A stretch of 64,000 nucleotides of DNA, taken from contig NZ_BSEV01000033.1 in NCBI RefSeq assembly GCF_027922005.1, positions 1-64,000 on the forward strand, read 5' to 3'. Shown in pieces: positions 7,690-15,934 of the stretch. Position numbers and translations under genes: made by a program. Origin of the DNA: Streptosporangium carneum. Its GTDB lineage: Bacteria > Actinomycetota > Actinomycetes > Streptosporangiales > Streptosporangiaceae. Below the pieces are notes generated by a model. That model ran no database searches, was not told where the DNA came from, and worked only from the letters and a program-made list of their open reading frames with translations. The first letter of the stretch is position 1; each line of letters opens with the position of its first letter.

Positions 7690-8115
7690 TCAGTCGCAGG
7701 CGCCGACCCACTCGGTCGAGCCGTCGGCGAAGATCTGGTTCTTCCAGATGGGGACCTCGCCCTTGAGGTCGTCGATCAGGCGCCGGGAGGCCGCGAAGGC
7801 CTCGTCCCTGTGGGGGGAGGCGACCGCCACGATGACGGCGATGTCGCCGAGCTCGAGGTCGCCGACCCGGTGCACCGCGGCCAGCGCGGTGATCGGGAAG
7901 TCGGCGGCGACCTTCTCCGCCACCCGGCGCAGCTCGCCGGCCGCGCCGGGGTGCGCGGAGTAGGACAGCCGGGTGACCGGCTTGCCGTGGTCCTGGTCGC
8001 GCACGGTGCCGACGAAGATCGTCGTGCCGCCCGCGGCGTGGTCGCCGATCGCGGAGAACACCTCGTCCACGGAGAGCGCGCTGTCGCGAATGTCGAGCAA
8101 CCGGATGACGTCCAC
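7690..8115 (-). CDS. moaE: Molybdopterin synthase catalytic subunit MoaE
   Basis: A 141-residue protein matching MoaE over its whole length. MoaE receives sulfur from the MoaD thiocarboxylate and converts precursor Z (cyclic pyranopterin monophosphate) to molybdopterin. The C-terminal 'KGEVPIWKNQIF' carries the two conserved active-site lysines, and the Arg/His-rich 'GTVRDQDHG' loop is present. No moaD or moaA is nearby, so its partner is encoded elsewhere. It is followed closely (53 bp) by the dehydrogenase gene on the same strand. MoeZ, which can activate MoaD, lies at 50.6 kb. Confidence 0.93.
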   Translation of the reverse strand: MDVIRLLDIRDSALSVDEVFSAIGDHAAGGTTIFVGTVRDQDHGKPVTRLSYSAHPGAAGELRRVAEKVAADFPITALAAVHRVGDLELGDIAVIVAVASPHRDEAFAASRRLIDDLKGEVPIWKNQIFADGSTEWVGACD

Positions 8116-8168
8116 GGCAAAAGGCTACCGCCCCGGGGAAACCGTCCCCGGGTCGCGGCGCGGACGGT

Positions 8169-9239
8169 TCAGACGCGGCGCTTCTTGCGCGCGGCGCGGA
8201 CGATCGCGGCGGTGCCGAGGACCGCGACGGTCGCGCCCGCGGCGGTGAGCGTGGCCTCCTTGCCGGACAGGCGACGGCCGACCACCGCGTGCTTGCCCTC
8301 ACGCAGCTCCAGGAGCTGCGTGAACGCGGCCTCGTTGCTCCACATCGGCTTCCACCCCGCCTCGCGGAGCGCGGCGCAGTCGACCACCCACGGGTAGACG
8401 ACGTAGTGCAGGTCGGTCGCGGGGGCCGGGGTGATGCCGAGACGGTGCAGGCGCTGGGCCGTCCCGAAGGTCAGCCCGGCGGGGAGCTCGAAGCGGCGCA
8501 GCCCCGAGAGCTCCTCCACCTGGTCCTGCTCCAGCCACCCCTCGCCGCCCACGCCCACCACTCCGGAGACGCCGCCGAGCGCGGCCACCTCCAGCGCGGA
8601 GACCAGGTCGTCCACGTGGCAGAACTGCCAGCGGGGGCTGCAGCCCTTGACGCTGAGCAGCCTGGGCGCCTCGAAGTGACGGGTCACGACGCTGTCCACG
8701 CCGGGACCCACCACGGCGGCGGGACGGATCACGGTCACCTCGAGACCGGGATGGCTGCGCAGCGAGCGCCGGACCAGTGCCTCGATCTCCAGGTGGTCGC
8801 CGACGATTCCGGTGTCCGGTTCCGCGGCCACCGCCGAGTCCTCGGGCAGCGGGACGGGGTTGTCCGGCGTCGCCCCGTACACCATGGCGCTGGTGACCAG
8901 CACGACGCGGCGCACCCGGGCGGCGGCGCTCGCGGTGAGCACCGTCTGGGCGGCGCGCAGGTTGTAGGCGCGCCGTTCGGCCGGGTCGGCGTCGAGGGCG
9001 TAGTCACCCGCCAGATGGACGAGGACGTCGATGTCGGAGATCCGGTTCGCCAAGAGCGGATCTCTGACGTCGAGCACTCTCCAGGTGACGTCGGGCACGT
9101 CGCCGCGCTGCTCGTCGATGGCCACGACCCTGCGGAAATCCGCAGACGAGGCGACCTTCGCGAGGAAGGCACGGCCGATACCCGAGGCCGCGCCGGTTAC
9201 GGCGACGACCGGGAGCCGGGGGCGTTTCGAGGTAGGCAC
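8169..9239 (-). CDS. NAD-dependent epimerase/dehydratase (extended SDR)
   Basis: A 356-residue extended short-chain dehydrogenase. The Rossmann motif VTGAASGIGRAF lies near the N-terminus, followed by 'DVLVHLAG'. The catalytic Tyr is in 'TSAMVYGAT', but the usual YxxxK lysine is not obvious. The C-terminus adds a hydrophobic helix (about 330-347) and a basic KKRRV end, suggesting membrane association. The start is GTG 9239: GTGAGGAC precedes it, and in-frame codons further upstream run into the divergent DUF2342 promoter. Homologues are widespread in actinomycetes with unknown substrate. Confidence 0.82.
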   Translation of the reverse strand: MPTSKRPRLPVVAVTGAASGIGRAFLAKVASSADFRRVVAIDEQRGDVPDVTWRVLDVRDPLLANRISDIDVLVHLAGDYALDADPAERRAYNLRAAQTVLTASAAARVRRVVLVTSAMVYGATPDNPVPLPEDSAVAAEPDTGIVGDHLEIEALVRRSLRSHPGLEVTVIRPAAVVGPGVDSVVTRHFEAPRLLSVKGCSPRWQFCHVDDLVSALEVAALGGVSGVVGVGGEGWLEQDQVEELSGLRRFELPAGLTFGTAQRLHRLGITPAPATDLHYVVYPWVVDCAALREAGWKPMWSNEAAFTQLLELREGKHAVVGRRLSGKEATLTAAGATVAVLGTAAIVRAARKKRRV

Positions 9240-9321
9240 CAGGTCCTCACTTTGCACTGACCCACCATGCGACGGATAACGTGGCGGATGTGGACTCCTC
9301 CATCCTGCACGAGGTAGAGCG

Positions 9322-10659
9322 GTGACTGACTTGCCAGGTCGGGAAAACGACCCCAATGAGAATCCGTTCGCCATGTTCGGCGACCCGGAGCAGATCGCAG
9401 CGGCCATGCGCCAGTTCGCCGACATGCTGTCCGCGCCGCAGAGCTCCGGTCCCGTCAACTGGGACATGGCGAAGAACATCGCCCGGCACGTCGTGGCCGC
9501 CGAGGGCGACCCGAGTGTCATGGAAGGCGAGCGGCGTCAGATCGTCGACGCGCTCAACCTCGCCGACCTGTGGCTGAACGAGGCGACCGCGCTCCCGAGC
9601 GGGGTGAACAACCCTCAGGCGTGGAGCAGGTCCGAATGGATCGAGAAGACCGTCCCGGTCTGGCGGCAGCTGTGCGACCCGATCGCGGCCCGCATGGTCG
9701 AGACCATGAGCGGCACCCTCGGCGCCGCGGGCCTGCCCGCGGAGGCCCAGGCGATGGCCGGGCCGCTGATGGGCATGATGAAGCAGATGGGCAGCATGAT
9801 GGTCGGCCAGCAGATCGGCCAGGCCCTCGGCTCGCTCGCCCGTGAGGTGGTCGGCTCGACCGACATCGGCCTGCCGCTGTCCGACAACGCCGCTCTGCTG
9901 CCCGGCGGCATCGCCGCCTTCAGTCAGGGCCTGGAGACGCCCGCCGAGGAGATCCGGATCTATCTCGCCCTCCGCGAGGCGGCCCACCACCGGCTGTTCC
10001 AGCACGTTCCGTGGCTGCGCGCGCACCTGCTCGGCGCGGTCGAGGAGTACGCCAGGGGCATCACGGTCGACGTGTCCGCCCTCGAGGAGCAGCTGCGCGG
10101 GCTCGACATCAACAACCCGGAGCAGCTCCAGCAGGCGCTGAGCGGCGGCAACCTGCTCAAGCCCGAGGAGACCGAGCGGCAGAAGGCCGCCCTGGCCCGC
10201 CTGGAGACCATGCTCGCCCTGGTCGAGGGCTGGGTCGGCACGGTCGTCGACGGCGCCGCCGACGGCAAGCTGCCCTCCTCCGCCGCGCTGGCCGAGACCG
10301 TACGGCGCCGCAGGGCGACCGGCGGCCCCGCGGAGCAGACCTTCGCCACCCTCGTCGGCCTCGAGCTGCGCCCGCGTCGCCTGCGTGAGGCGGCGACCCT
10401 GTGGCAGGCGCTGGAGCGCGACCGGGGCGTCGACGGCCGCGACGCGGTCTGGAGCCACCCCGACCTGATGCCGACGGCCGACGACCTCGACAACCCCGAG
10501 GGCTTCGTCAGGGGCGAGCCCGAGCTGGACCTGTCCTCCCTTGAGGCGTCGCTGAACGAGCCCCCGTCCGAGCGCGACAAGCCCGCCGGGAACGGGAACG
10601 CCGAGGGTTCCGACGGCCCCGAGGGCCCGGAGAACGGCGGCCGGGGCGACACCGCGTGA
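9322..10659 (+). CDS. DUF2342 (zincin-like) putative metalloprotease
   Basis: A 445-residue protein of the DUF2342/Zincin_2 family, sometimes called coenzyme F420 biosynthesis-associated hydrolase; the family includes Rv3195. The Met- and Gly-rich middle (about 145-165) and the 'HVPWLRAHLLGAV' helix are typical. The presumed metal site reads REAAHH rather than canonical HExxH, so the first His is replaced by Arg. The last 60 residues are acidic and disordered. The GTG start at 9322 follows GAGGT with good spacing. It is divergent from the dehydrogenase gene and overlaps the following Nudix gene by 4 bp. The protease label is family lore, not shown by the motif. Confidence 0.82.
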   Translation: MTDLPGRENDPNENPFAMFGDPEQIAAAMRQFADMLSAPQSSGPVNWDMAKNIARHVVAAEGDPSVMEGERRQIVDALNLADLWLNEATALPSGVNNPQAWSRSEWIEKTVPVWRQLCDPIAARMVETMSGTLGAAGLPAEAQAMAGPLMGMMKQMGSMMVGQQIGQALGSLAREVVGSTDIGLPLSDNAALLPGGIAAFSQGLETPAEEIRIYLALREAAHHRLFQHVPWLRAHLLGAVEEYARGITVDVSALEEQLRGLDINNPEQLQQALSGGNLLKPEETERQKAALARLETMLALVEGWVGTVVDGAADGKLPSSAALAETVRRRRATGGPAEQTFATLVGLELRPRRLREAATLWQALERDRGVDGRDAVWSHPDLMPTADDLDNPEGFVRGEPELDLSSLEASLNEPPSERDKPAGNGNAEGSDGPEGPENGGRGDTA

Positions 10660-11201
10660 GCCTGCACGCGCACGCACGGGCGGTCCTCACGGCGTGGAGG
10701 GCTCCGACGGCCGAGGAGGAGGTCCTGCGTGAGGAGTTCCTCCAGCACGTGCACGCCTACGAGGACGCGATGTGGCGGGAGTGCGCGCCGGGTCACCTGA
10801 CCGCCACGACCGCGGTCGTCTCCCACGACGGCGAGCGTGTGCTGCTGACGCTGCATCCGAAGGCCGGGATGTGGCTTCCCATGGGAGGCCACTGCGAGCG
10901 GGACGACCCCTCGCTCGACGCCGTGGCGCTGCGGGAGGCCACGGAGGAGTCCGGCATCCCCGGCCTGCGACTGCTGCCGGGGCCGCTGGCCCTCGACCGG
11001 CACCGCGTCTGGTGCCACCCTCCGTACAGCCACCACCTGGACGTGGAGTACGGCGCGGTCGCCCCGGCGGACGTGGAGGCCGTGATCAGCGACGAGTCGC
11101 TCGACCTTCGCTGGTTCCCGATCGACGAGATCCCCGAGCTCTCCGACGAGGCGACCCGCAGGCTGGCCAGACGCGCCCGCGACGCGATGCGCTCCGCCTG
11201 A
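10656..11201 (+). CDS. Nudix hydrolase
   Basis: A 181-residue protein with a Nudix box ending REATEESGI (metal-binding Glu residues present). The preceding GGHCERDDPSL replaces the usual GGxxExGE segment, a variant common in actinomycetes. It should cleave a nucleoside diphosphate linked to another moiety; the substrate is not predictable. Its GTG start overlaps the DUF2342 stop as GTGA, implying translational coupling. The function is conserved but unspecified. Confidence 0.85.
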   Translation: MSLHAHARAVLTAWRAPTAEEEVLREEFLQHVHAYEDAMWRECAPGHLTATTAVVSHDGERVLLTLHPKAGMWLPMGGHCERDDPSLDAVALREATEESGIPGLRLLPGPLALDRHRVWCHPPYSHHLDVEYGAVAPADVEAVISDESLDLRWFPIDEIPELSDEATRRLARRARDAMRSA

Positions 11202-11479
11202 GAGGCGCTTTTTCGTGTCGTCGGGGATCTCCGCGACGTCCGGAGGCTCGCTCCGTCGAAGCCCCGCGCCGGGACACCCCTGTGACGCGCGGGGGCTTCA
11301 CCCTGCCGGAGGCTCCCGTCGTGTCGGGGTGCTCCCGCCGCGTCGGCGAACCCGGCCCGCAGGGCGGGCCTCGGTGACGGGCCGGCGAACAGCTCCGTAT
11401 GGTTGGACCGTTTTACACCCGTCTCACGTGGCCGTGGATATCGTCATCCCGTCGAGGTGAGCGAGCGAATCGAGGCAGT
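11202..11479. other. Intergenic, no gene seen
   Basis: A 278-bp gap between the Nudix and EEP genes with no credible coding potential. AT-richer bases near 11400-11450 probably contain the promoter of the EEP gene, but I cannot pick out a clear -35/-10 pair. Confidence 0.4.
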
Positions 11480-12496
11480 GTGAGCGTGGACGTCTCGGCG
11501 GGCACGAACGTGGTTGGCGGCGCGGTCACGACCCCGCCCCGGCGACGCTGGCGCATCCCCAAGGCCCTGGTCTGGGCCGCGGTCACCCCGTTCGCCGCGT
11601 GGGCCGCGGCCAGGGTGACCGGACTCGAACGCGGATCCCTGACCACCCAGCTCATGACCGCCACGCCGTACGCCGCGGCGGGGTCACTCGTTCCCCTGCT
11701 CCTGGCCGCGGCGACCCGCAGGCGCGCGGCCACCGCCGTGGCGCTGGTCACCACCGCGGCGTTCGGCTTCAGCGTCCTTCCCCGCGCCCTCGGCTCCGCC
11801 GAGGCGACGTCCGGGACGCCGCTGCGGGTGCTCAGCCTCAACATGCTGTTCGGCCACGCCGACCCCGAAGCGGTGATGGACCTGGTCAGGCGGTTGAAAC
11901 CCGATGTGCTGAGCACCCAGGAGCTGACTCCGGGGATGGCCGACGAGTTGGACGCGGCCGGTCTGAAGGACCTCATGCCGCACCGGGTGCTGCAGACCGC
12001 GTGGAGCGCGAGCGGCAGCGGTCTGTACTCCCGGCACTCCCTCACCCCGCTGGAGAACCTGTTCCGGCCGATCGGCCACAACATGCCGGCCGCCGTGGTC
12101 AGCGTCCCCGGGGCCGGGGACGTCGAGATCGTCGACGTCCACCCCTTCCCGCCGCTGGGCAGCCAGGTGCACGAGTGGACGGCGGCCCTCGACTCCTTCC
12201 CCGCCGCGTCGACAGACCGGATCCGCCTCTTCGCGGGCGACTTCAACGCCAGTCTCGACCACGCCGCCATGCGCGCCTTCCTCGGCCGGGGCTACGCCGA
12301 CGCGGCCGACAGGGTCGGTCAGGGGCTGATCCCGACCTGGCCCGCCAACAAGAAGACCCCGGCGCTCATCACCATCGACCACGTCGTGGTCGACCAGCGG
12401 GTGAACGTGAACGCGGTCAGCGTCCACACCGTGCCGGGCACCGACCACCGGGCCGTCTTCGCCGACCTGCGCCTGCCCCGCCTGCCCTCGTCCTGA
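11480..12496 (+). CDS. Membrane-anchored endonuclease/exonuclease/phosphatase family protein
   Basis: A 338-residue protein. The N-terminus has three hydrophobic segments (about residues 20-110), then a C-terminal EEP (DNase I-like) domain with the diagnostic motifs: SLNMLFG (metal-binding Asn), QEL (Glu), GDFNAS and TDHRAVFADL (the catalytic Asp-His pair). The active domain is predicted outside the membrane. The family includes phospholipases, phosphatases and nucleases, so the substrate is open. The start is GTG 11480 (GAGG four bases upstream) or GTG 11486. It is a single-gene unit, convergent with the GT-A-like gene. Confidence 0.83.
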   Translation: MSVDVSAGTNVVGGAVTTPPRRRWRIPKALVWAAVTPFAAWAAARVTGLERGSLTTQLMTATPYAAAGSLVPLLLAAATRRRAATAVALVTTAAFGFSVLPRALGSAEATSGTPLRVLSLNMLFGHADPEAVMDLVRRLKPDVLSTQELTPGMADELDAAGLKDLMPHRVLQTAWSASGSGLYSRHSLTPLENLFRPIGHNMPAAVVSVPGAGDVEIVDVHPFPPLGSQVHEWTAALDSFPAASTDRIRLFAGDFNASLDHAAMRAFLGRGYADAADRVGQGLIPTWPANKKTPALITIDHVVVDQRVNVNAVSVHTVPGTDHRAVFADLRLPRLPSS

Positions 12497-12536
12497 GCCG
12501 GCCGTCCTCCGTCCGGGTCACGCCGCTGCGGCCTGT

Positions 12537-13139
12537 TCAGGAGGAGAGCAGCGCCCGGGTGTTGTCCCAGCCCTCAAGGCCGGGGTCGAGCCTGTGGATG
12601 TCGCGGGGGTCGCGCAGCCGGTGCCAGCCCGGGCCCGTGGCGACCGTCCTGGGGCCCGGCGCGCGGGCGCGCAGGGACCTGACCGGTTCGGGGTCGTCGA
12701 ATCCCACTTCGGCCCAGTCGGGAAGGGGCAGGTGGGCGGCGATCGCCACGGCGCCGCCGTCCGCCGCCGGGCAGACGGCGACGCGGGCCCTGCCCAGCTC
12801 CCGGAAGAGCTTTCCGATCAGCAGCGGCGGCAGGTCGGGCGCGTCGGCGCTCAGCACGACCGCCTGCCCGCCGTACGGCAGCGCCTCGAAGGCGGCCCTG
12901 ACCAGCTCGGCTCCTGACAGGTCGGGGATCTCGACGACAGGCGTGCCCGGCCAGACGATCTCCTCCATCCCCGGCACGCTCGTCACCAGGACCGGGGTGA
13001 CGAAGTCGAGAGCGGCGACGAGCTCGTAGGCGTCCTCGGCCACGGCTGTCAGGAAACGCGCCGGATCCGTCCCCGGCGGGGCCCCGGCCGACATCGAGGA
13101 CGTGACGACGACCGCGACCGTCCGCTCCTCGGTCAACAC
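12537..13139 (-). CDS. GT-A/CofC-like nucleotidyltransferase or glycosyltransferase
   Basis: A 200-residue protein whose central motif LSADAPDLPPLL resembles the metal-binding segment of DUF2064/CofC-type nucleotidyl-diphosphosugar transferases. The beginning (TVAVVVTSS) and alternating strands fit a Rossmann-like GT-A fold. I cannot separate a DUF2064 enzyme from a CofC-like guanylyltransferase by eye. Its GTG start at 13139 overlaps the stop of the upstream protease gene by 7 bp, and GGAGGA abuts it, so a TTG at 13136 is also possible. The two genes form a coupled pair. Confidence 0.6.
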   Translation of the reverse strand: MLTEERTVAVVVTSSMSAGAPPGTDPARFLTAVAEDAYELVAALDFVTPVLVTSVPGMEEIVWPGTPVVEIPDLSGAELVRAAFEALPYGGQAVVLSADAPDLPPLLIGKLFRELGRARVAVCPAADGGAVAIAAHLPLPDWAEVGFDDPEPVRSLRARAPGPRTVATGPGWHRLRDPRDIHRLDPGLEGWDNTRALLSS

Positions 13140-13669
13140 TCCTCCGCGGCGCCCGCCGCCATGGAGAATCCCTCGAGGAATCCCCGTGCGCGTTCGGCCT
13201 TGGGATAGTGTTCGACCAGGGCCCAGAACCGAGGACCGTGGCTCGGCACGAGCAGGTGCACCAGCTCGTGCATGATCACGTAGTCGACCACCCACGACGG
13301 CATGCCCCTGAGCCGGGTGGAGATCCTGATGGTGCCGTGATCGGGGGTGCACGATCCCCATCGGTGCTGCTGGTTGTCGACCCAGCGCACGCTCGACGGC
13401 TTCGCCCTTCCGTCGAGATAGCGTGCGGAAAGCTCACTCGCCCGTTCGAACAGGTCGTCGTCGGAGGGGCGTCTCCGCTGCTCCTTGGCCGCGAGCCGGT
13501 CGAGCATCCGGCGTACCCATTGTTCCTCGTCGGTGCTGCTGAGGCCGGCGGGGAGCAGCACGATCGTTTTCTCGCCGTCGCGGTACGCGGAAACCGTCCG
13601 CCGACGACGAGAACTTCGACGGACCTCGACTGTCTCGGGGGGCACATATGAACGGTAGCCGAGAATCAC
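13133..13669 (-). CDS. YgjP-type zinc metallopeptidase
   Basis: A 178-residue protein with the metallopeptidase motif HELVHLLVPSHGPRFW, that is HExxH followed by a downstream His and Trp/Phe, as in the YgjP/DUF45 (WLM, M48-related) family. The N-terminal half is basic (RRSSRRRR) and beta-rich. It is a putative cytosolic protease of unknown substrate. Start GTG 13669 has no visible ribosome site, so a start at GTG 13645 is possible. It is coupled to the downstream GT-A-like gene by a 7-bp overlap. Confidence 0.83.
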   Translation of the reverse strand: MILGYRSYVPPETVEVRRSSRRRRTVSAYRDGEKTIVLLPAGLSSTDEEQWVRRMLDRLAAKEQRRRPSDDDLFERASELSARYLDGRAKPSSVRWVDNQQHRWGSCTPDHGTIRISTRLRGMPSWVVDYVIMHELVHLLVPSHGPRFWALVEHYPKAERARGFLEGFSMAAGAAEEC

Positions 13670-13765
13670 GAATTCACACCAGAGGGCCGAAGACGTTCTG
13701 GCTGGTCAATCCCTGTTCGTTGATTGTTCAGCGAGACCGGTTGGTTATGGCTGCGACTTATCGAA

Positions 13766-14572
13766 TTAACCGGGATATCCGGCGTCTCGGGACTCTCCGA
13801 ATCGCGGGGCCCGCCGCTCCCGTTGCGCGGCCAGCCCTTCGAGCAGGTCGTCCGAGACCATGGTGACAGGCTGGGCGAGGGATTCCCAGCGCAACGCGGC
13901 GTCGAGGTCGGCGTGTCCGCCGCCCGCGAGGGCGACCTTGGTGAGCCGGGTGGCGACGGGGGCGTTCGCCGCGGTCCTCGACGCGATCTCCAACACCTCG
14001 GCCGTCAGCGACTCGCGAGGGAAGGCCCTGGTGACCAGGCCCGAGGACGCCGCCTCCACGCCCGACATGGTCCGTCCCGTCAGGAGCATCTCCCTGGCCA
14101 CCCCGACCCCGGCGACCCTGGGCAGCAGGTAGGTGGCCGCCATTCCCGGGTGCAGGCCGAGCGAGGTGAAGGGGGCGAGCAGTTTGGCCTCCTCCGCGGC
14201 GTAGACCAGGTCGCAGGCGAGGGCGAGGCACAGTCCCGCCCCGACGGCGGCGCCGTTGACGGCGGCGATGGTCGGCACCTCCAGGTCCGCGACCGACAGC
14301 CAGGTCCGGTAGAAGCCCAGCATCCTGTCGCGCAGGTCCGGCACGTTCTCCGCGCCGCGGTCCGCGAGCCAGGAGAGGTCTCCTCCCGAGCAGAACGCGC
14401 TGCCCGCCCCCGTGACGACCACGCACCGCACGTGCCGGTCGCGACGCAGATCGGAGATGGTCCGCCGCCACTGCTCCGTCATCCCGTCCGTCATCGAGTT
14501 CCGCCGGTCAGGGCGGTTGAGCGTGAGCACGACGACGCCGTCGCTCCGCCGGTCGACCAAGAGCTCGTCCAT
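13766..14572 (-). CDS. Enoyl-CoA hydratase/isomerase family protein
   Basis: A 268-residue crotonase-fold protein. The oxyanion-hole and CoA-binding regions are visible: 'VVTGAGSAFCSGGDL' and 'AAVNGAAVGAGLCLALACDL'. The segment 'LGLHPGMAATYLLPR' occupies the position where hydratases usually carry the first catalytic Glu; none is seen there, so the reaction may be isomerase or hydrolase type. Members act in fatty acid or amino acid catabolism in the cytoplasm. It is a monocistronic gene diverging from the E1-like gene. Confidence 0.88.
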   Translation of the reverse strand: MDELLVDRRSDGVVVLTLNRPDRRNSMTDGMTEQWRRTISDLRRDRHVRCVVVTGAGSAFCSGGDLSWLADRGAENVPDLRDRMLGFYRTWLSVADLEVPTIAAVNGAAVGAGLCLALACDLVYAAEEAKLLAPFTSLGLHPGMAATYLLPRVAGVGVAREMLLTGRTMSGVEAASSGLVTRAFPRESLTAEVLEIASRTAANAPVATRLTKVALAGGGHADLDAALRWESLAQPVTMVSDDLLEGLAAQRERRAPRFGESRDAGYPG

Positions 14573-14780
14573 GGCGGGGAGCGTATTACATCGAAGTTAT
14601 CCACAGGCGGCGGGAAACCCGTCCGGGATCTTGAGGGGGCGTGGCACGCTGACACGCCCCGAGCCTGAGACCTCGGGGTCGTGGGACCCGGGGCGTGAGG
14701 CCCGGAGGTCCCGTGGCGCCGAGGTCCCGTGATCCGCCGAGTCCCCCTGAGGACGAGTCCCCCCAAGGAGAGGGTGTCCC

Positions 14781-15887
14781 ATGAGGCCACGCCTGAAGCC
14801 CGTCCTGCGCAGGATCGCGCGTGACGAGCGCACCCTGCAGTTCGGCCTGCACCCGCGGCACGCGGTGGTGCTGACCGATCTCGAGCCCGAGGTCCGCCGC
14901 TGGGTCGAGAGCCTGGACGGCGTGCGCGACGTGGCCGGGGTGCTGGCCGGGGCCGCCGAGGCGGGGATCGGGCGGGAGCGCGGCCGTGCCCTGCTCGACC
15001 TGCTGGTCGAGCGCGGCGTGGTCGACGACGCGGCGGCGCGGCCCGGCCCGCTGCGTCTGCTCACCCTGGCCGAGCGCGACCGGCTGCAGCCCGACCTGGA
15101 CGCGCTTTCCCTGCTTCCCGGCACGACCGACGGCGGACTGGCCACGCTGGAGCGCAGGCGCGGCGCCCAGGTGCGGGTGTACGGCGCGGGCCGCGTCGGC
15201 GCGCAGGTCGTCGCCCTGCTCGCCGCCTCCGGGGTCGGCGGCCTGTGCGTCGTCGACCCCGGCCCCGCCCGTCCCCGGGACGTCGTCCCCGGCGGGCTGA
15301 CCCGGGAGCAGGTGGACATGGGCATGAGCAGACAGGAAGGCGCGGTCGCGCTGGCCAGGGAGGCGGCGCCCTCGGTCACCGCGTGGACCGGTGACCACGC
15401 GGCCCGTCCGGCGGACGGCGCCCGGCCGCCGGACCTGGCGGTGCTCGCGCCGGTCGGGCCGCTCGACGGCCTGCTGGCGGGCGAGCTGCTGTCCTGCAGG
15501 ATCCCGCACCTGCTCGTGACCGCCTACGAGGGCTTCGGATCCGTCGGCCCGCTGGTGTTGCCTGGGCGGAGCACATGCCTGCGGTGTCTAGATTTGACAA
15601 GGCGCGATCGCGATCCCGGATGGCCGGTCGTCAGCGCCCGCCTCGGCGGCTTCCCCGCGGGGGAGATCGGGTGCGGCACGGCCATGTCCACGCTGGTCGC
15701 GGCCATGGCGGTCGGCCACGCGCTTGCTTCGATCGACGGGTCGGAGTCAGCTGTGACCAATGGCACAACAGATGTATTGCCTGATTGGAGATGGAAGCGG
15801 CGATCCTGGAGTGTTCATCCTCAATGTCGTTGCTTCCAGAACGACTTGGGTTCGCTGACAATGGTCGCGTCGGCGACCTGCCGCTGA
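14781..15887 (+). CDS. E1-like (ThiF/TOMM cyclodehydratase-like) protein
   Basis: A 368-residue protein. The first 100 residues are helical and resemble the leader-peptide-binding part of TOMM cyclodehydratases. Residues from about 130 form a ThiF/E1 Rossmann domain with VYGAGRVGAQVV. Zinc ligands are likely CLRCLDL and the C-terminal HPQCRC. No precursor peptide, YcaO or dehydrogenase gene lies nearby, so it is an orphan E1-like protein whose substrate is unknown. AAGGAGAG gives a strong ribosome site 9 bases before ATG 14781. It is followed 47 bp later by the ABC1 kinase gene, which is conserved beside it in related genomes (recalled, not checked). Confidence 0.78.
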   Translation: MRPRLKPVLRRIARDERTLQFGLHPRHAVVLTDLEPEVRRWVESLDGVRDVAGVLAGAAEAGIGRERGRALLDLLVERGVVDDAAARPGPLRLLTLAERDRLQPDLDALSLLPGTTDGGLATLERRRGAQVRVYGAGRVGAQVVALLAASGVGGLCVVDPGPARPRDVVPGGLTREQVDMGMSRQEGAVALAREAAPSVTAWTGDHAARPADGARPPDLAVLAPVGPLDGLLAGELLSCRIPHLLVTAYEGFGSVGPLVLPGRSTCLRCLDLTRRDRDPGWPVVSARLGGFPAGEIGCGTAMSTLVAAMAVGHALASIDGSESAVTNGTTDVLPDWRWKRRSWSVHPQCRCFQNDLGSLTMVASATCR

Positions 15888-15934
15888 CAGACACCACACC
15901 GAAGGGAGGGAGCGGCGTCTCGCTGTACGGGGAC

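Noticed and set aside
14781-15887. RiPP/TOMM biosynthetic cluster
   Set aside because: Only the E1-like protein is found; no YcaO, precursor or dehydrogenase genes nearby.
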